Positions 23,231 through 34,965 of a DNA stretch of 64,000 bases are shown piece by piece. Made by a program: the position numbers and the translations under genes. This stretch comes from Spongilla lacustris (lineage: Eukaryota > Porifera > Demospongiae > Spongillida > Spongillidae), in contig OX442419.1 of NCBI GenBank assembly GCA_949361645.1, forward strand, positions 4,908,173 through 4,972,172, in the 5' to 3' direction. Under the pieces are notes generated by a model that ran no database searches, was not told where the DNA came from, and saw only the letters and a program-made list of their open reading frames with translations. The stretch's first letter is position 1. Every line of letters begins with the position of its first letter.

Positions 23231-24362
23231 AAGGCCAACAGTAAAGGGAGAAATCCAACAGTATAGGGAGATAGCCAACAGTATAGGGAGAAGGCCAACA
23301 GTATAGGGAGAAGGCCAACAGTATAGGGAGAAGGCCAACAGTATAGGGAGAAGGCCAACTGTATAGGGAGAAGGCCAACAGTATAAAGAAAAGGCCAACT
23401 ACAGTGTACATGTAGGTAGATGGCTAGAAGTATACATGTATGTAGAGTGAAATCCAACAGAATAGGGAGAAGGCCAGCAGTATAGGGAGAAAGCCAACAG
23501 TATAGGAAAGAAGGCCAACAGTATAGGGAGAAATCCAACAGTATATAGGGAGAAGGCCAACAGTATAAGGAGAAGGCCAACAGTATAGGGAGAAGGCCAA
23601 CAATATAGGGAGATGGCCAAAAGTACAGGGAGAAAGCCAACAGTATAGGAAAGAAGGCCAACAGTATAGGGAGAAAGCCAACAGTATAGGGAGAATGTAA
23701 ACAGCATAGGGAGAAGGCCAACAGTATAGGGAGAATGTAAACAGCATAGGGAGAAGGCCAACAGTATAAAGAGAAGGCCCACAGCATAGGGAGAAGGCCA
23801 ACAGTATAAAGAGAAGGCCCACAGTATAGGGAGAATGTAAACAGCATAGGGAGAAGGCCAACAGTATACATGTAGGGAGAAAGTAAACAGTACATGTACA
23901 TGTACATGTACATGGTGAAAGCCAACAGTATAGGGAGAAGGCCAACAGTATAGGGAGAAGGCCAACAATATAGGGAGAAGGCCAACAGTATAAGGAGAAG
24001 GCCCACAGTATAGGGAGAAGGCCAACAGATAGGGAGAAGGCCAACAGTATAGGGAGAAGGCCAACAGTATAGGGAGAAGGCCAACAGTATAGGGAGAAGG
24101 CCAACAGTATAGGGAGAAGGCCAATAGTATAGGGAGAAGGCCAACAGTATAGGGAGAAGGCCAATGGTATAGGGAGAAGGCCAACAGTATAGGGAGAAAG
24201 CCAACAGTGGCCTACAAACAAGGGAGAAGTATAGGAAAAAGGCTACTGCAGTATAAGAAACCCACCATTATGGGGGTAGTATAGGGAGAAGGCCAACCGC
24301 ATAGGCAGAAAGCCAATAGGCCACCAGTATAAGAGATGGCCAACAGTACAGGGAGAAGGCCA
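22848..24362. repeat. 20-bp minisatellite, extended irregular array
   Basis: Same unit as 21028-21425. Regular to about 23135, then irregular, with insertions of TACATGTA runs, variant units (GAATGTAAACAGCATAGG, AAATCCAACAGTATAGG) and unit lengths of 19-22 bp. The second half (23500-24210) returns to near-perfect 20-bp register around 23930-24190. All open frames inside are repeat artefacts. Confidence 0.9.
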
Positions 24363-24829
24363 TATCTCCTCCTTTACTGCATCGAAGATATGCCTGAACA
24401 TGTTCTGCACATCCACTACCGAACATACCCTACGCTACCCTACTAAATTCACATAGTATACTCACCAAAACACCTGCGTCTCGGAATATGAAATCATGAA
24501 GGGCCGCCCTGCATGCCTAATTGATGCGCTCCACATCTCCAGTGACGCAAGCCGATAGGTTTGTGTATAGTTACAATTATAATTCTTTGAGTTAACGATA
24601 GTTATACTAGTTACAGCCCGACATAATTATAAAGATGACGCAAAGTATACGTAATGCTACTTCGTGTATTAGCGCGGTAGAAATTAATTTCTTGTCTTGA
24701 TTTTAGTTTACGAATGGTTCATGGGATAATCTTATAAAGTACAGATTGACAATCAGTCCGATTTATTGTAAATTATACACGTGTTTAAAATTCAATTTGA
24801 AATAAAAAGCAAGATGACCGCCTATGTAT
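24363..24829. other. Intergenic, nothing recognised
   Basis: No coding or repeat structure that I can support between the minisatellite and the satellite block. Confidence 0.4.
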
Positions 24830-25800
24830 GGGCCATTTCTCCATATGGTGCTTCGTAGCTATGTTCTGTAAGGTTCATTCCAACTCCATACACTGCTCTG
24901 ATAGCGATGGCTATCTATCTGCTGCTGTAGGGGTCACTTCATAGGTGTTTGCTATAGGATACTCCACAACATAGGTTAACCCCACAGCTTATTAGCTTTT
25001 TCTTGAGGGGTGCTTTGTATAGCTATGTGCCATAACTTTCACTCCAAATCCATACACTACTGCTCTGATACCTATCAGTGGCTATCTGCCATAGACCCGC
25101 ATCATAGGTGTTTGCTATGGGGTGCTTCATAGCTGTGTGCCATAAGGTTCACTCAAACACTGCTCTGACAGCATTGGCCAACTGCCATAGGATGCACTTC
25201 ATAGGTGTTTGCTATGGGTCACTCGACAGGGATAACCCCATAACATTTTGCTGCGGGGTGCTTCATAGCTGTGTGCCGTATGGTTCACTCCATACACTGC
25301 TGTACCAGCTATGGCATCTGCCTTAGGGTCCAATTCATAGGTGTTTGTAATGGGGTACTCGACAATCGATATAGGTATAACTCCATAGGTTTTTCATGTG
25401 GGGTGCTTCGTAGCTGTGTGCCATAAGGTTCACTGCAACCCCATACACTACTCTGACAGCTATGGCTATCTGCCATACGGTCCGCTTGATAGCTGTTTGC
25501 TATGGGGTACTCACCATAAGGGTAACCCTGTACATTTTTGCTGTGGGCTGCTTCGTAGCTGTTTGCCATAAGGTTCACTCCATACACGTACTGCTCTGAT
25601 AGCTATGTCCACCTGCCATAGGGTCCAATTCATAGGTGTTTGCAATGGGATATTGGACGTAAGGATAACCCCATAGCTTTTTGCTGTGGGATGTTTCATA
25701 GGGTCCAATTCATAGGTGTTTGCCATGGGGTTCTCAACACAGGGATAACTATTTGTTGTGGGATGCTTCGTAGCTGTGTGTCTTCCCCATTTCCCCAGTT
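24830..25800. repeat. 139-bp satellite, isolated diverged block
   Basis: About seven diverged monomers with CATACACTGCTCTGA, CTATGGCTATCTGCCATA, CATAGGTGTTTGCTATGGGG and TAACCCCATAG in forward orientation. They are more divergent from each other than the monomers at 57-59 kb, so this is probably an older block. Confidence 0.85.
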
Positions 25801-26423
25801 ACACAGGCTCACATTTCCTGCCGCTTGTTAAGATGAACTACACCCGTGGGATAGAGATCAAAGGATATAACATTATTTGTATTTGTGTGCTATGTATACA
25901 TGTTTGAAGTGGATGCAGTTTTTAATTGACCGTTGCGTATATAGACCAGTTTTTCAGTATAGCGCGCCGTTGCATGAGAGAAAGCATGGGTGCAAAGATT
26001 TTGCCGTTTCGTTGCGTGCGCGAGCTGAAGTCCCATGCAACATCCGTCGGCTAGTAGATAATAAAATAATGGGTGAATCCATGCATGGCAGTTGCAATCG
26101 TGGTATACCATGCATGGAACAACCACGTTGTGTAACAACATCCGTGCATGCAGATTCGCATGCATGTTTATGTACGACGAAAGACCACTAATTTGCTGTC
26201 GGTTACACGAAACCATTGGCTGGAGTTAATGAAATAGCCCTTGCTGTATAGAGCCGGTGTCATAGCTGGGCAGATTCCATTCTCCATCTTTTGCTTTCAA
26301 GTATAAAAACACGCTTCTGATCAATGCCATTTTAGAGGAAATTGTGGGAATGTGGGAAATGTGGGATAACTGTGTGAGGAGTTTGGCAGATAGATCAGTT
26401 TACTTCCTCTTAGAATCGGAAGG
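25801..26423. other. Intergenic, nothing recognised
   Basis: Unique-looking sequence with a GCATGCAT-rich segment at about 26080-26165. Two overlapping open frames of about 105 codons on opposite strands (25877-26216) have no recognisable motif and are probably chance. Confidence 0.35.
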
Positions 26424-26443
26424 TATGTATGTATGTATGTATG

Positions 26444-26475
<32 letters not shown>

Positions 26476-26571
26476 TGTATGTATGTATGTATGTATGTAT
26501 GTATGTATGTATGTATGTATGTATGTATGTATGTATGTGTGTGTGTATGTGTGTGTATGTGTGTGTGTGTA

Positions 26572-26602
<31 letters not shown>

Positions 26603-26801
26603 ATGTGTGTGTGTGTATGTATGCATGTGTGTGTGTGCGTGTATGTATGTATGCATATGTATGTACGTATGTATGTATGTACGTATGTACATGTATGTAT
26701 GTATGTATCAATGTATGTACGTACCGGCGTACGTACGTATACGTGCGTGAGTGCGTGCGTGCGTGCGTGCGTGTACATACATGCATACACACACACACAC
26801 A

Positions 26802-26869
<68 letters not shown>

Positions 26870-26870
26870 C
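26424..26870. repeat. Tetranucleotide microsatellite with inverted halves
   Basis: (GTAT)n from 26424, grading into (GT)n and GTAT mixtures, then GCGT repeats to about 26770. After a TACATACATGCATACACAC switch come (CA)n and (GCAC)n to 26870. The GTGC half and the GCAC half are complementary, so the array can fold into a hairpin. Very long Tyr/Val/Met/Cys or His/Thr/Ile frames here are artefacts. Confidence 0.92.
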
Positions 26871-28561
26871 ATTACGTCATTCCTCAAAAGGGGGCGTCCG
26901 GACCCTCTGGACCCCCGCCCCCACCTCCACCCCCAAATCCGCCCCTGCGGGTGTCCTTGATTTTAGAATTTTAAAGATGATATAGACATCGTCTTATAAA
27001 TCAAAAACAACTGCATTATGCACCACCTGCTGTAGGAGCGCTTAATCTTTGTCGCAGTAGTGCATGCGGAAAGTCGCTAATTAGTTGTGTACATGAAACA
27101 AACATCTGACGATTTCATCTACATATGCAGTTCTGCTTCTATGTAATAAACAAAACATAAAACATCGTGGTTTCTAGAAACAGTACTCGGATAACCAGAA
27201 TAACCTGACAAACGGTTAGATCAACGCATGGGCAGATCCCATTAAGCACCAATGCTAATTCCATGAAAAGAGCATTAGTGCATGATTGTATATGTATGTG
27301 CATGGGCAGCATGGCTAAACGCGAAAGATCGACATTCTGAGCCACTTTCCCAGCCCATGCACGTTTATATATACAGCAAGAAATACCCTGCATGCATGCG
27401 TCATGCTGATCCACGAGGTCCGTTGCAAGGGTGTAATCGTGGAAAAGAAGCTATAACTGTAAGTCATGTATTAGCGTATAAGAGTATAAAAAAGGGCCAT
27501 ACAGGGTTAACCGTTATATATATTATTCTCTCTGTCAGTACATCATGCAGTTTTGTTTACGCATACGATTGATTGGACACATTGTTGAGTGGAAACGAAT
27601 CGTCTGGCTGCCTAAAGCCGGCTTGCTCGGCCGGTATACCTTTCGTTTCAAGACACACCCTATTTCTATAGTGTGCGCTCGACTAAAATGACTATCCTTT
27701 GTATCGACTACAGCTAGATAGGCCAACTTTGTAGCGCAGCTGAAACTCATAGCTTTTGAAACTTTTTTATCAATGTATTAATCTTTATTCTTTTTAAGTG
27801 AAGCTCAGTTGTGACCTGGTCTGTGCCTCTATTGGTTTCCCGTTATATTTACGTTCTTTGCTACCCCGCTGTAATGATACGTGGTTGTGGCGGATACGAA
27901 AATATTATTACAAGTTTGGCTTGCAAGTGAATAAATTATGCCATGGCACGAGAGACTACATGTATGTGTTGCATGAGAAAACTCCTTCTAAGTGCTTAAT
28001 AATTGGATGGTTTTCTAAGAGGCACATTTTGAATGAGCTTCAACAATTATCATACAGTAAAGAATTGCTTTCCCAAAAAGAGGCCAAAGAAATCTCCATG
28101 CGTGCACCTGAGCCAGAGGCTCTGCTGGCCAGTCCCAAGGGTGTAACTGAACCTTCGTTGCATGAACGTTAACACTCCTGATTCTCTTGAAAAGCTTTAC
28201 AACTTACATGTATAACGAGAGATTTCATTTGTGAGATACTATGGTGACTTCCATGCTTAATTCCTTGAACATGCTGTGTGGCACCACTACCCAACTGCCC
28301 CAGATCTAGAGTACACATCCATTCTGGACACTAAGTTCAAGGCTACATTTATCACCCGCCTGCATGTGCACGTACAGGTTGTCGTCTGGACAGACGAGGT
28401 CAAGCTGCATGGACGTCCAGCGCCGACTTGTGCAGAGCTTCCATCATATCATGATCGTGTCCCCGCGGCCATGTAGGTATATAAGGACAATCTCCTGACT
28501 CTTCAACCAGCACGCTTAGCCCATTCGGCAGTGGCGTAGCGGCTGTATTCATGCAGGAGGT

Positions 28562-28592
<31 letters not shown>

Positions 28593-29480
28593 AAGGGCCC
28601 ATTACGAAAAGTTGCATGGGTGCTGTCCACTTGCGACCCGATAGGCCGATACGTTTTCAGCCCGACATGACAAGTGGGTGCTACCGGTATCACTGAAAAG
28701 CGTTGCCCGCTTTACGTCCGATACGACAAGTGTATGGCTTCTCAAACCTTTGTTCATATGGAGCACTTCATTGTTCATTGTATAATCTAGCAATGCCGAT
28801 TACGTATGCGCAAATCGTTCGTAATCAATGGTTTCAACTTTGGGCGGGGGGGGGGGGGGGGGTGGGGTGGGGGGTGGGGGGGGGGGTGCAAAGAGGATTT
28901 TTTTTAATGAGCTTGCAAGTCACAATCTCAACCATGCAGCCGTGCGGCCATGCAACGTTATATCGAAAACAACACATTTTGGCGTCGTACCGCTGTTTAA
29001 AACTTATCCTAAGACTATACATACATACCATCGTTATCCCTGCTCTCGACCTCACCCCAAAAGAATTAAGTCCTTCCTAATTTTTAAAAATATGGCGACG
29101 TTGACCCATATATACTACCGTAACCCAATGAGTGTTTCGGAGTTGATCTACAAATTTATTCCTTTTTAACCGCAAGGAGAAAAAGACACTTTTCTTGGTC
29201 GCTACACTACAACGAAGCTTTTCGTCTCAGAAGTACATCGCGCATCGATCCGCGGCAATGCAATGTTAGACTGAGAATCTGAGTAGGTACATTTTCCTGG
29301 TTGGCAACACGAAACAGCGCTGTTGCGAAATGTGAGATAGTGTAGCAAGTGGACTCAGACGTGTTGTAAGTAGATATTCTAAATCAATAAATTCATCACA
29401 CTGTTCTTTCAGTCCTGTAAGTGATTTAGTGCTTTAACAAGCATCCACTGCAATGTTTGATTAAACATTTCATCAAGACT
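26871..29480. other. Intergenic, poly-G tracts and one unassigned open frame
   Basis: A transposon-like end CAGTGGCGTAGCGG at 28529 leads into 30 G at 28562-28591; no matching right end was found. A second G-rich tract spans 28846-28887. The frame 27798-28172 (about 124 codons, + strand) is open but has no motif I recognise. A short segment near 28306 (LEYTSILDTKFKATFI) faintly resembles the LDPRFK region of hAT transposases, which is too weak to call. Confidence 0.4.
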
Positions 29481-29484
29481 GTTA

Positions 29485-30005
29485 TATTATATAGGCAATG
29501 ATACAAATAAACAAAATAATCCTTTGATAAGGGTGCACCTGTGGATGGTAGTTTACTTTCATCCTTTCAACATTCTTGAATTCTGAACCGTTATCAGTAT
29601 TCATGACTCAAGGCAATCCCATTCTATTGTAAGATAATATTATTTCAATGGATATGTACCATATATTACATTGTGGAGTGCATTGGCTACTTGATGGGCC
29701 TCGTTTTGCTGGGTGTAAGAACAGATTCAACCGACCTAGAGAAATAATCACTTAAAGTAACGATGTAACTTACAAAAAGGGTGTATACCATACATCAGAA
29801 TGAATGCTTAAACTAATTAAGTTACAGCATTAAGTATGCAACATTTGATACTCACATACAAACACCCATGTGAACATACCTATTGCTATATGATACCATG
29901 TTGTATTTATACAGGATGCAGTTCAGTAGTAACTACCAGTCTTGCCTTTGACTGACACACATCACATGCAGGATGATACCTTTTAAGCCCTTTCCATGTG
30001 CATCA
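29485..30005 (-). pseudogene. Decayed DDE integrase (Gypsy/Ginger type)
   Basis: On the minus strand three blocks in the right order show an integrase: WKGLKRYHPACDVCQSKA and then TELHP (end of the HHCC zinc finger), YIVTLSDYFSR (first catalytic Asp), and MNTDNGSEFKN (second catalytic Asp). Several in-frame stops and a gap of about 150 bp between zinc finger and core show that it is dead. The family could be an LTR retrotransposon or a cut-and-paste Ginger element; no terminal repeats were found to decide. Confidence 0.65.
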
Positions 30006-30527
30006 TTCTCTTATCCTCTGAATTGTTATTTTTATGTTCCAGTATCCAGAGGTAGGGTCACAAATCAGCTTTACAATCTGTGTTTTTGAGTATTACATGT
30101 AAGTGTCACTGACTGTGGCTTTTCAAATTATGCACAAGATAAATTTCATACATAGTGGATTGTTAATAAAGCTGGGTAGAGTGGCTCCCTATATTTTTGC
30201 TATCCTTACAATTTATTTAATAGCGCCCTATGCCTATATGGTTGATGAAACCATGATCCAAAACTAGTTTGGTGTGGCCAAACCTTCGCATACTGCCAAA
30301 AGGTCGGGTACCAAACCCGCTCAGTTTTTGTGCAAGTTGCAACTGGGATTGCAGTCAAATAAGAATGCAGCATTTTAATGCAGGCAATTATCACCTAATC
30401 AACATACGCAAGTATTTATACATTCAATGCACAGCTGTTGCAAGAGAGTTGTGTGGAGAGAACCGTAGTGCAGTGTGTGATTTAGACGGCCATGGAACTA
30501 GGCTACTCTTTAATGAAGCCTTAACAG

Positions 30528-30659
30528 GTAGAAGAAACTGTGGCTCTAATTAAAGGCAGGGATGTATTTGCTATTCTACCCACAGGTTTTGGTAAAAGCC
30601 TCTGTTATGCTTGCTTGCCAGTGGCACAAATTGTAGCTTCGTCACTGATGGGAAGTTAG
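30528..30659 (+). pseudogene. RecQ-like helicase exon fragment (Walker A)
   Basis: After a good acceptor (CCTTAACAG) the 43-codon frame reads VEETVALIKGRDVFAILPTG and FGKSLCYACLP, the nucleotide-binding motif I of RecQ-family DEAH helicases, then ends at a TAG. No other helicase motif (DEAH, SAT) was found downstream. It is probably a relic of a dispersed helicase gene or a mobile-element passenger; a real exon of a larger gene with distant exons is less likely. Confidence 0.5.
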
Positions 30660-31956
30660 ATGATCCTGTACTTGCAGTGCACATGCATGCCTGAGCCAAA
30701 GCCACACACGACAAGCTAAACATTCTCAAAGCTTATAGAGTACTGGAACTAAGAACTAATTACCAGTGTAGGCAGCATTCTTTTGCTCATTGTACACGGT
30801 TTTTTATCAGTAAGAATTAAAGCCCCCTTGTGGTTATTCGCATTTAAGACCATTTACAGATAAGAGCACGATTATCTTATTGCACCATGTGGTATTATTT
30901 GTGAGCACCTTACTGCAATACGTCTGTATAAAAATGATATGGGTTTTGTACCCGACCTTCCGCTAGTACTAGTACGCGGCTACGCCCAACTAATTCAAAA
31001 CAACACGCCTTACGTGCCAGCTAGGCTTATGAATTGTACCGCCAAATATAACGCGGCTCGCTACTGGCGATCAATATCATCTCTGTGCTACAACGCATCC
31101 TTTCTCTCACTATAAGCTATATAACTAACAGATTTGGCTAATAGCTAACCACATTTCTCCCTTTCCCTTTTTCCTCCAGAAGATCGTCGTCGTGTCACGA
31201 TATACAATAATATCGGAGATAGGACCAAAAAGTGACACGAGGGACGAAATCAGGCGATCAATTTTAGTCCACCCAGACCATTTCCGGTTGCCTATTTTGG
31301 TCCGGGCGGACCGAAATTAGACGCGGACCGAAATATTCGTGACAGGTCACAATTCACTAAAGCTTTGCGTCACGAATTTATAATTGCTGAATAGCCATAG
31401 CATTGTGAAGAATGAAGAGTTATCTCGTCGCCATGCTAATCCGGATATTGCGTATTGGATATCACTATGAAATGAGAGTTGGCACATTTGGTTCCAAAAG
31501 CAAAAGTCAATTATCGCATATGGACCGGCGGGCTGCATGGTGCATGCAGCATGTCGTAAAGACTGCCTCTTGTATGCATTTTTTATTTAAACTAGTGAAG
31601 ACGAACGAATGTGTAAATCAAATGGCATTCCATTATACTCGAATCTAGTCACCAAAAACTCCGGTCTAAGATGCTTGTGAGTGATAGATCACATGCAATT
31701 TGTGGTTTTACAGAGCCAGAGCGCTTTTTCAAACTGAAATAAATATAATCATTAGTACAGCATTAGCTAGGATAAATGAAATCCATGCACACTTAATTTT
31801 TATTTTTTATTGTGGCATGCGGCATGCAGAAAACATACCTCAAATTAGCGGTTTTCCTTTTACAGTACACATGCGCGTGCACACTGATCGTTTCATAGAA
31901 TCTGCACGGTTGCTACAATCGATTCAGAATCTGTTTTTTGTCAACGTTACTCAAGA
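30660..31956. other. Intergenic, inverted GGACCGAAATT motifs
   Basis: No gene recognised. Near 31180-31345 there are inverted or repeated pieces (TGTCACGA with AGTGACACGA, and GGACCGAAAT twice near GGTCCGGGCGGACC) that suggest a small MITE of under 200 bp. Confidence 0.35.
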
Positions 31957-32350
31957 AAATGGCTTCAAGTTAAGTGTTGTGTTTTCATAATTAAGAAAAT
32001 GGCTCCAAGTTCAGTGTTGTGTTTTCATAAGCTAGACAATGGTTCCAAGTTTAGTGTTGTGTTTGGCTTCAAGTTCAGTGTTGTGTTTTCATAAGAAAAT
32101 GGCTCCAAGTTCAGTGTTGTGTTTCATAAGAAAATGGCTTCAAGTTCAGTGTAGTGTTTTCATAAGACAATGGTTCCAAGTTCAGTGTTGTGTTTCATAA
32201 GAAAATGGCTTCAAGTTCAGTGTTGCATGTGTTTTCATAAGACAATGGTTCCATGTTCAGTGTTGTGTTTCATAAGAAAATGGCTTCAAGTTCAGTGTTG
32301 TGTTTTCATAAGACAATGGCTCCAAGTTCAGTGTTGTGTTTCATAAGAAG
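31957..32350. repeat. 35-38-bp minisatellite upstream of the lectin gene
   Basis: About ten copies of ATGGCTTCAAGTTCAGTGTT followed by GTGTTTTCATAAGAAA, alternating with variants reading GACAATGGTTCCAAG. It ends about 430 bp before the TATA box of the lectin gene. Confidence 0.85.
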
Positions 32351-32776
32351 ATGGTTCAAGTTCATGCAGTGTTGTATTTCATCAGAAACTTGGCGATGAG
32401 GGTTTTTGCGATTATGCCGTACCCCTTATTTGCAATCATTACAGATCATTTCAGCGGCTACACTTTTTTATTCTTTCCGTCGCCGCTGAGACTAAACGAA
32501 CACGATAAGGAAAACAACCCACCACTATATAGGTCAAAAGTGTCCATGACGATTGACATCATATAGTGTCCCTCTTGACAGTCGAGACCTACGGTACTCC
32601 TAGTTCCTCTACTTGTGAGGATATATCTTTTAACAACTACACAAATAAAGAGGCGCTTCCTTTCTCCTTCTTCCGCGAGGATTCCACTATGATTTACAGC
32701 TAGCTGTACGGTAATGTGTACGCGTATGAACATTTATTGGATATCTAATGTGGCCACGCCCTTTTTACCGCCATGG

Positions 32777-32784
32777 TATATAAA
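32777..32784 (+). promoter_or_regulatory. TATA box of the lectin gene
   Basis: TATATAAA lies 60 bp upstream of the start codon at 32837 and in unique sequence. A transcription start near 32805-32815 would leave a 5' leader of about 25-30 nt. Confidence 0.6.
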
Positions 32785-32836
32785 GAGAGCCCCTTTCTCG
32801 AACAGAGCACTAAAACTACTACAGAGGACATTCAGG

Positions 32837-34278
32837 ATGGTTTGCTACATCACTATTGTCGCCTTGATCCTAGTGCTCGATAGTGTGCATGTGCACAGTG
32901 CCCCTGATGTGAGTGGCCATGTGACGTCTGATTTATCAAATTCAGCAGACGAGCCAGGAATCGAAGTTGCACAGTAAGTATATATATATGGGACAGTTTC
33001 CGCGAAAATGTCCGAGTTTTATAACATTATAATCTTATAAAAATACTTCTTGTTTGAATCGCTATATCTTCCGAACGCTAAACGCTATCAACTTCCTATT
33101 TTCGAAAGTTCATATTACACCATTTTTCTATGATAAATTACATTTTGGAGTCTTGCACTTGCTCCATGCCAGTATTGCAACGTTCGATACCCGACCAGGT
33201 TCAAACCCGCCATAACTTTAGGTAGGAGTAATCAAATCGCTTCAAATTCGGTTTGTAGGTATAGAGGTCCTATACTTATCGATTTGTTCTGTTCGTTAAT
33301 TTTTATGCCATCCGTTACGGAGATACAGTTGAACAAACTACGTCCACTTTATCCCGCTCGATTCCTGCCAATGATTTTGGCAAATCGCGTCCCGCTCAAT
33401 GTATGGGGAGGCGGTTGTTATATCATAGGCGCGAAACGAGCGGGAAAAAGTGCACGTAGTTTGTTCAACTGTATCTCCGTAACGGATGGCATAAAAATTA
33501 GCGAACAGTACAAATCGATAGGTATAGGACCTCTGTACCTACAAACCAAATTTGAAGCGATTTGATTACTCCTACCCAAAGTTATGACGGGTTTGAACCC
33601 GGTCGGGTATCGAACGTTGCAATACTGGCATGGAGCAAGTGCAAGACTCCAAAATGTAATTTATCATAGCGAAATGGTGTAGTATGAACTTTTGAAAATA
33701 GAAATTCGATACCGTTTAGCGTTCGGAAGATATAGCGACTCAAACAAGAAGCATTTTTATAAGATTATAATGTTATAAAACTCGGACATTTTCGCGGAAA
33801 CTGTCCCATATATATATATAGTTGTACGTATACATACACGTGCATGCTTCATACTGGGCACTGTTAATCTAGAAACTTGGATGCCGCACAAACAACTCCG
33901 ATCTTTGGATGGGCTGTAGGCTATCCATTCCTTTCAACATTTGGAACCGTGACTGGGATTAACCTCCGAGTAACTCAATACTATTGGATCGATCAGATCC
34001 AACTTGTGTACGAAAATAACATACAATCTGGTGTGTATGGTTGGAGTGGAGGAAGTCCAGTGAATATCAGACTGCTGCCCGGTGAGCGCATCGTAACAAT
34101 CCTTGGCAGTGCTCAATATTATGTGATCAGCCTCACCTTTATTACCAACCTGTCGAGGGCTTTCGGTCCATACGGAGGAACATATGGCATACCCTTTGAG
34201 ATACAGAATTGCAAAAACCTAAACGGGATCCAGGGTACTACTTATAATTATGTTACATCAATCGGTTTCTTCTGCTGA
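32837..34278 (+). CDS. Secreted jacalin-like (ZG16-type) lectin, two exons
   Basis: I infer exon 1 as 32837-32973 and exon 2 as 33873-34278. The donor is CA|GTAAGT, the acceptor is ATCTAG, and the split codon CA+A keeps phase, giving 180 residues. Exon 1 encodes a signal peptide (VCYITIVALILVLDSVHVHS, then SAPD). Exon 2 is a single domain with the jacalin/ZG16 pattern: an early Gly-rich turn, WIDQIQLVYENN, GWSGGSPVNIRLLPGERIV, ISLTFITNLSRAFGPYGG and a final YVTSIGFFC. Such domains are beta-prisms that bind sugars, often secreted for mucosal defence or microbe recognition. The start is supported by the TATA box at 32777. The intron is almost wholly a palindromic MITE. I see no second domain, so it is a stand-alone lectin. 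A divergent mannose-binding plant-type jacalin is less likely than the animal ZG16 branch. Confidence 0.8.
32990..33807. mobile_element. Palindromic MITE filling the lectin intron
   Basis: An 818-bp inverted repeat. Ends GGGACAGTTTCCGCGAAAAT and its complement are flanked by TATATATAT on both sides. Arms of about 375 bp pair almost throughout (landmarks CCATCCGTTACGGAGATACA, GCCAGTATTGCAACGTTCGA and complements), with a loop of about 65 bp near 33365-33430. No coding capacity. It likely targets TA-rich sites. Confidence 0.88.
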
Positions 34279-34561
34279 ACAACTGAAGAGTCATTTGTAC
34301 ATGTGCATGGATAGCATGCTAGCTGATTAGAACTGTTTCTGCTTGAACGCTCATAATTAATTTTGGTTGCCTTCTTTTTTATCACGTGCATGTATATCCG
34401 GGCAAGAAAATGCATGGTATACGCCGTAATTTAAGTTCAAGCGAGGCAAAAATTCGTTTACAAAATCATGTGTACAAATCAGAGTGAGTGTACTCTGCGT
34501 TACAATCGCTATATACATGTAACCAGAGATTATATATATAATTATAATATTATATTATTAA

Positions 34562-34965
34562 ATGGGACAGTTTCCGAGAAAATGTCGTTTCGCATATATA
34601 TGGGACAGTCTCCGCGAAAAGGGACCTTAGAGATTAAAACAAAATGTTATAAAATTTCCTTGCGTTTGAATCACTATAGCGTTCGAACCGTTATAGCTAT
34701 CGACTTCCTATTTTCAATACTTCATACTATACCATTTCTCTATGGTAAAATATTTTTAGGGGTCTTGCATATGCTCCATACCAGTATTGCAACGTTCGAT
34801 ACTCCACCGGGTCCAAACCCTCCATAACTTTATGTAGGAGTAACCAAATTGCTTTGAATTCGGTTTGTAAGTAGAGAGGTCCTTTAAGTATCGGTGTGTT
34901 CTGTTCGTTAATTTTTATGCCATCCGTTACGTAGATACAGCGGCGCAACGAATCGCGCCGTTGTA
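34562..34965. mobile_element. Half copy of the lectin-intron MITE
   Basis: One arm only, more diverged. It starts GGGACAGTCTCCGCGAAAA at 34600 (a second partial end at 34563 precedes it), then CCAGTATTGCAACGTTCGAT and CCATCCGTTACGTAGATACA, and stops near the former loop at about 34965. It is about 280 bp downstream of the lectin stop codon. Confidence 0.75.

Noticed and set aside
20908..24221. Very long minus-strand open frames (up to 333 codons) rich in Leu/Tyr/Trp/Pro
   Set aside because: They are translations of the 20-bp minisatellite in several frames; no start context or non-repeat domain.
26321..26985. Overlapping open frames of 100-213 codons (Met-Tyr-Val-Cys or His-Thr-Tyr repeats)
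   Set aside because: Translations of the tetranucleotide microsatellite on both strands.
27798..28476. Possible gene of 124 codons plus a hAT-like LDPRFK trace
   Set aside because: No recognisable domain in the first frame and the hAT resemblance is only a few residues; kept as unassigned sequence.
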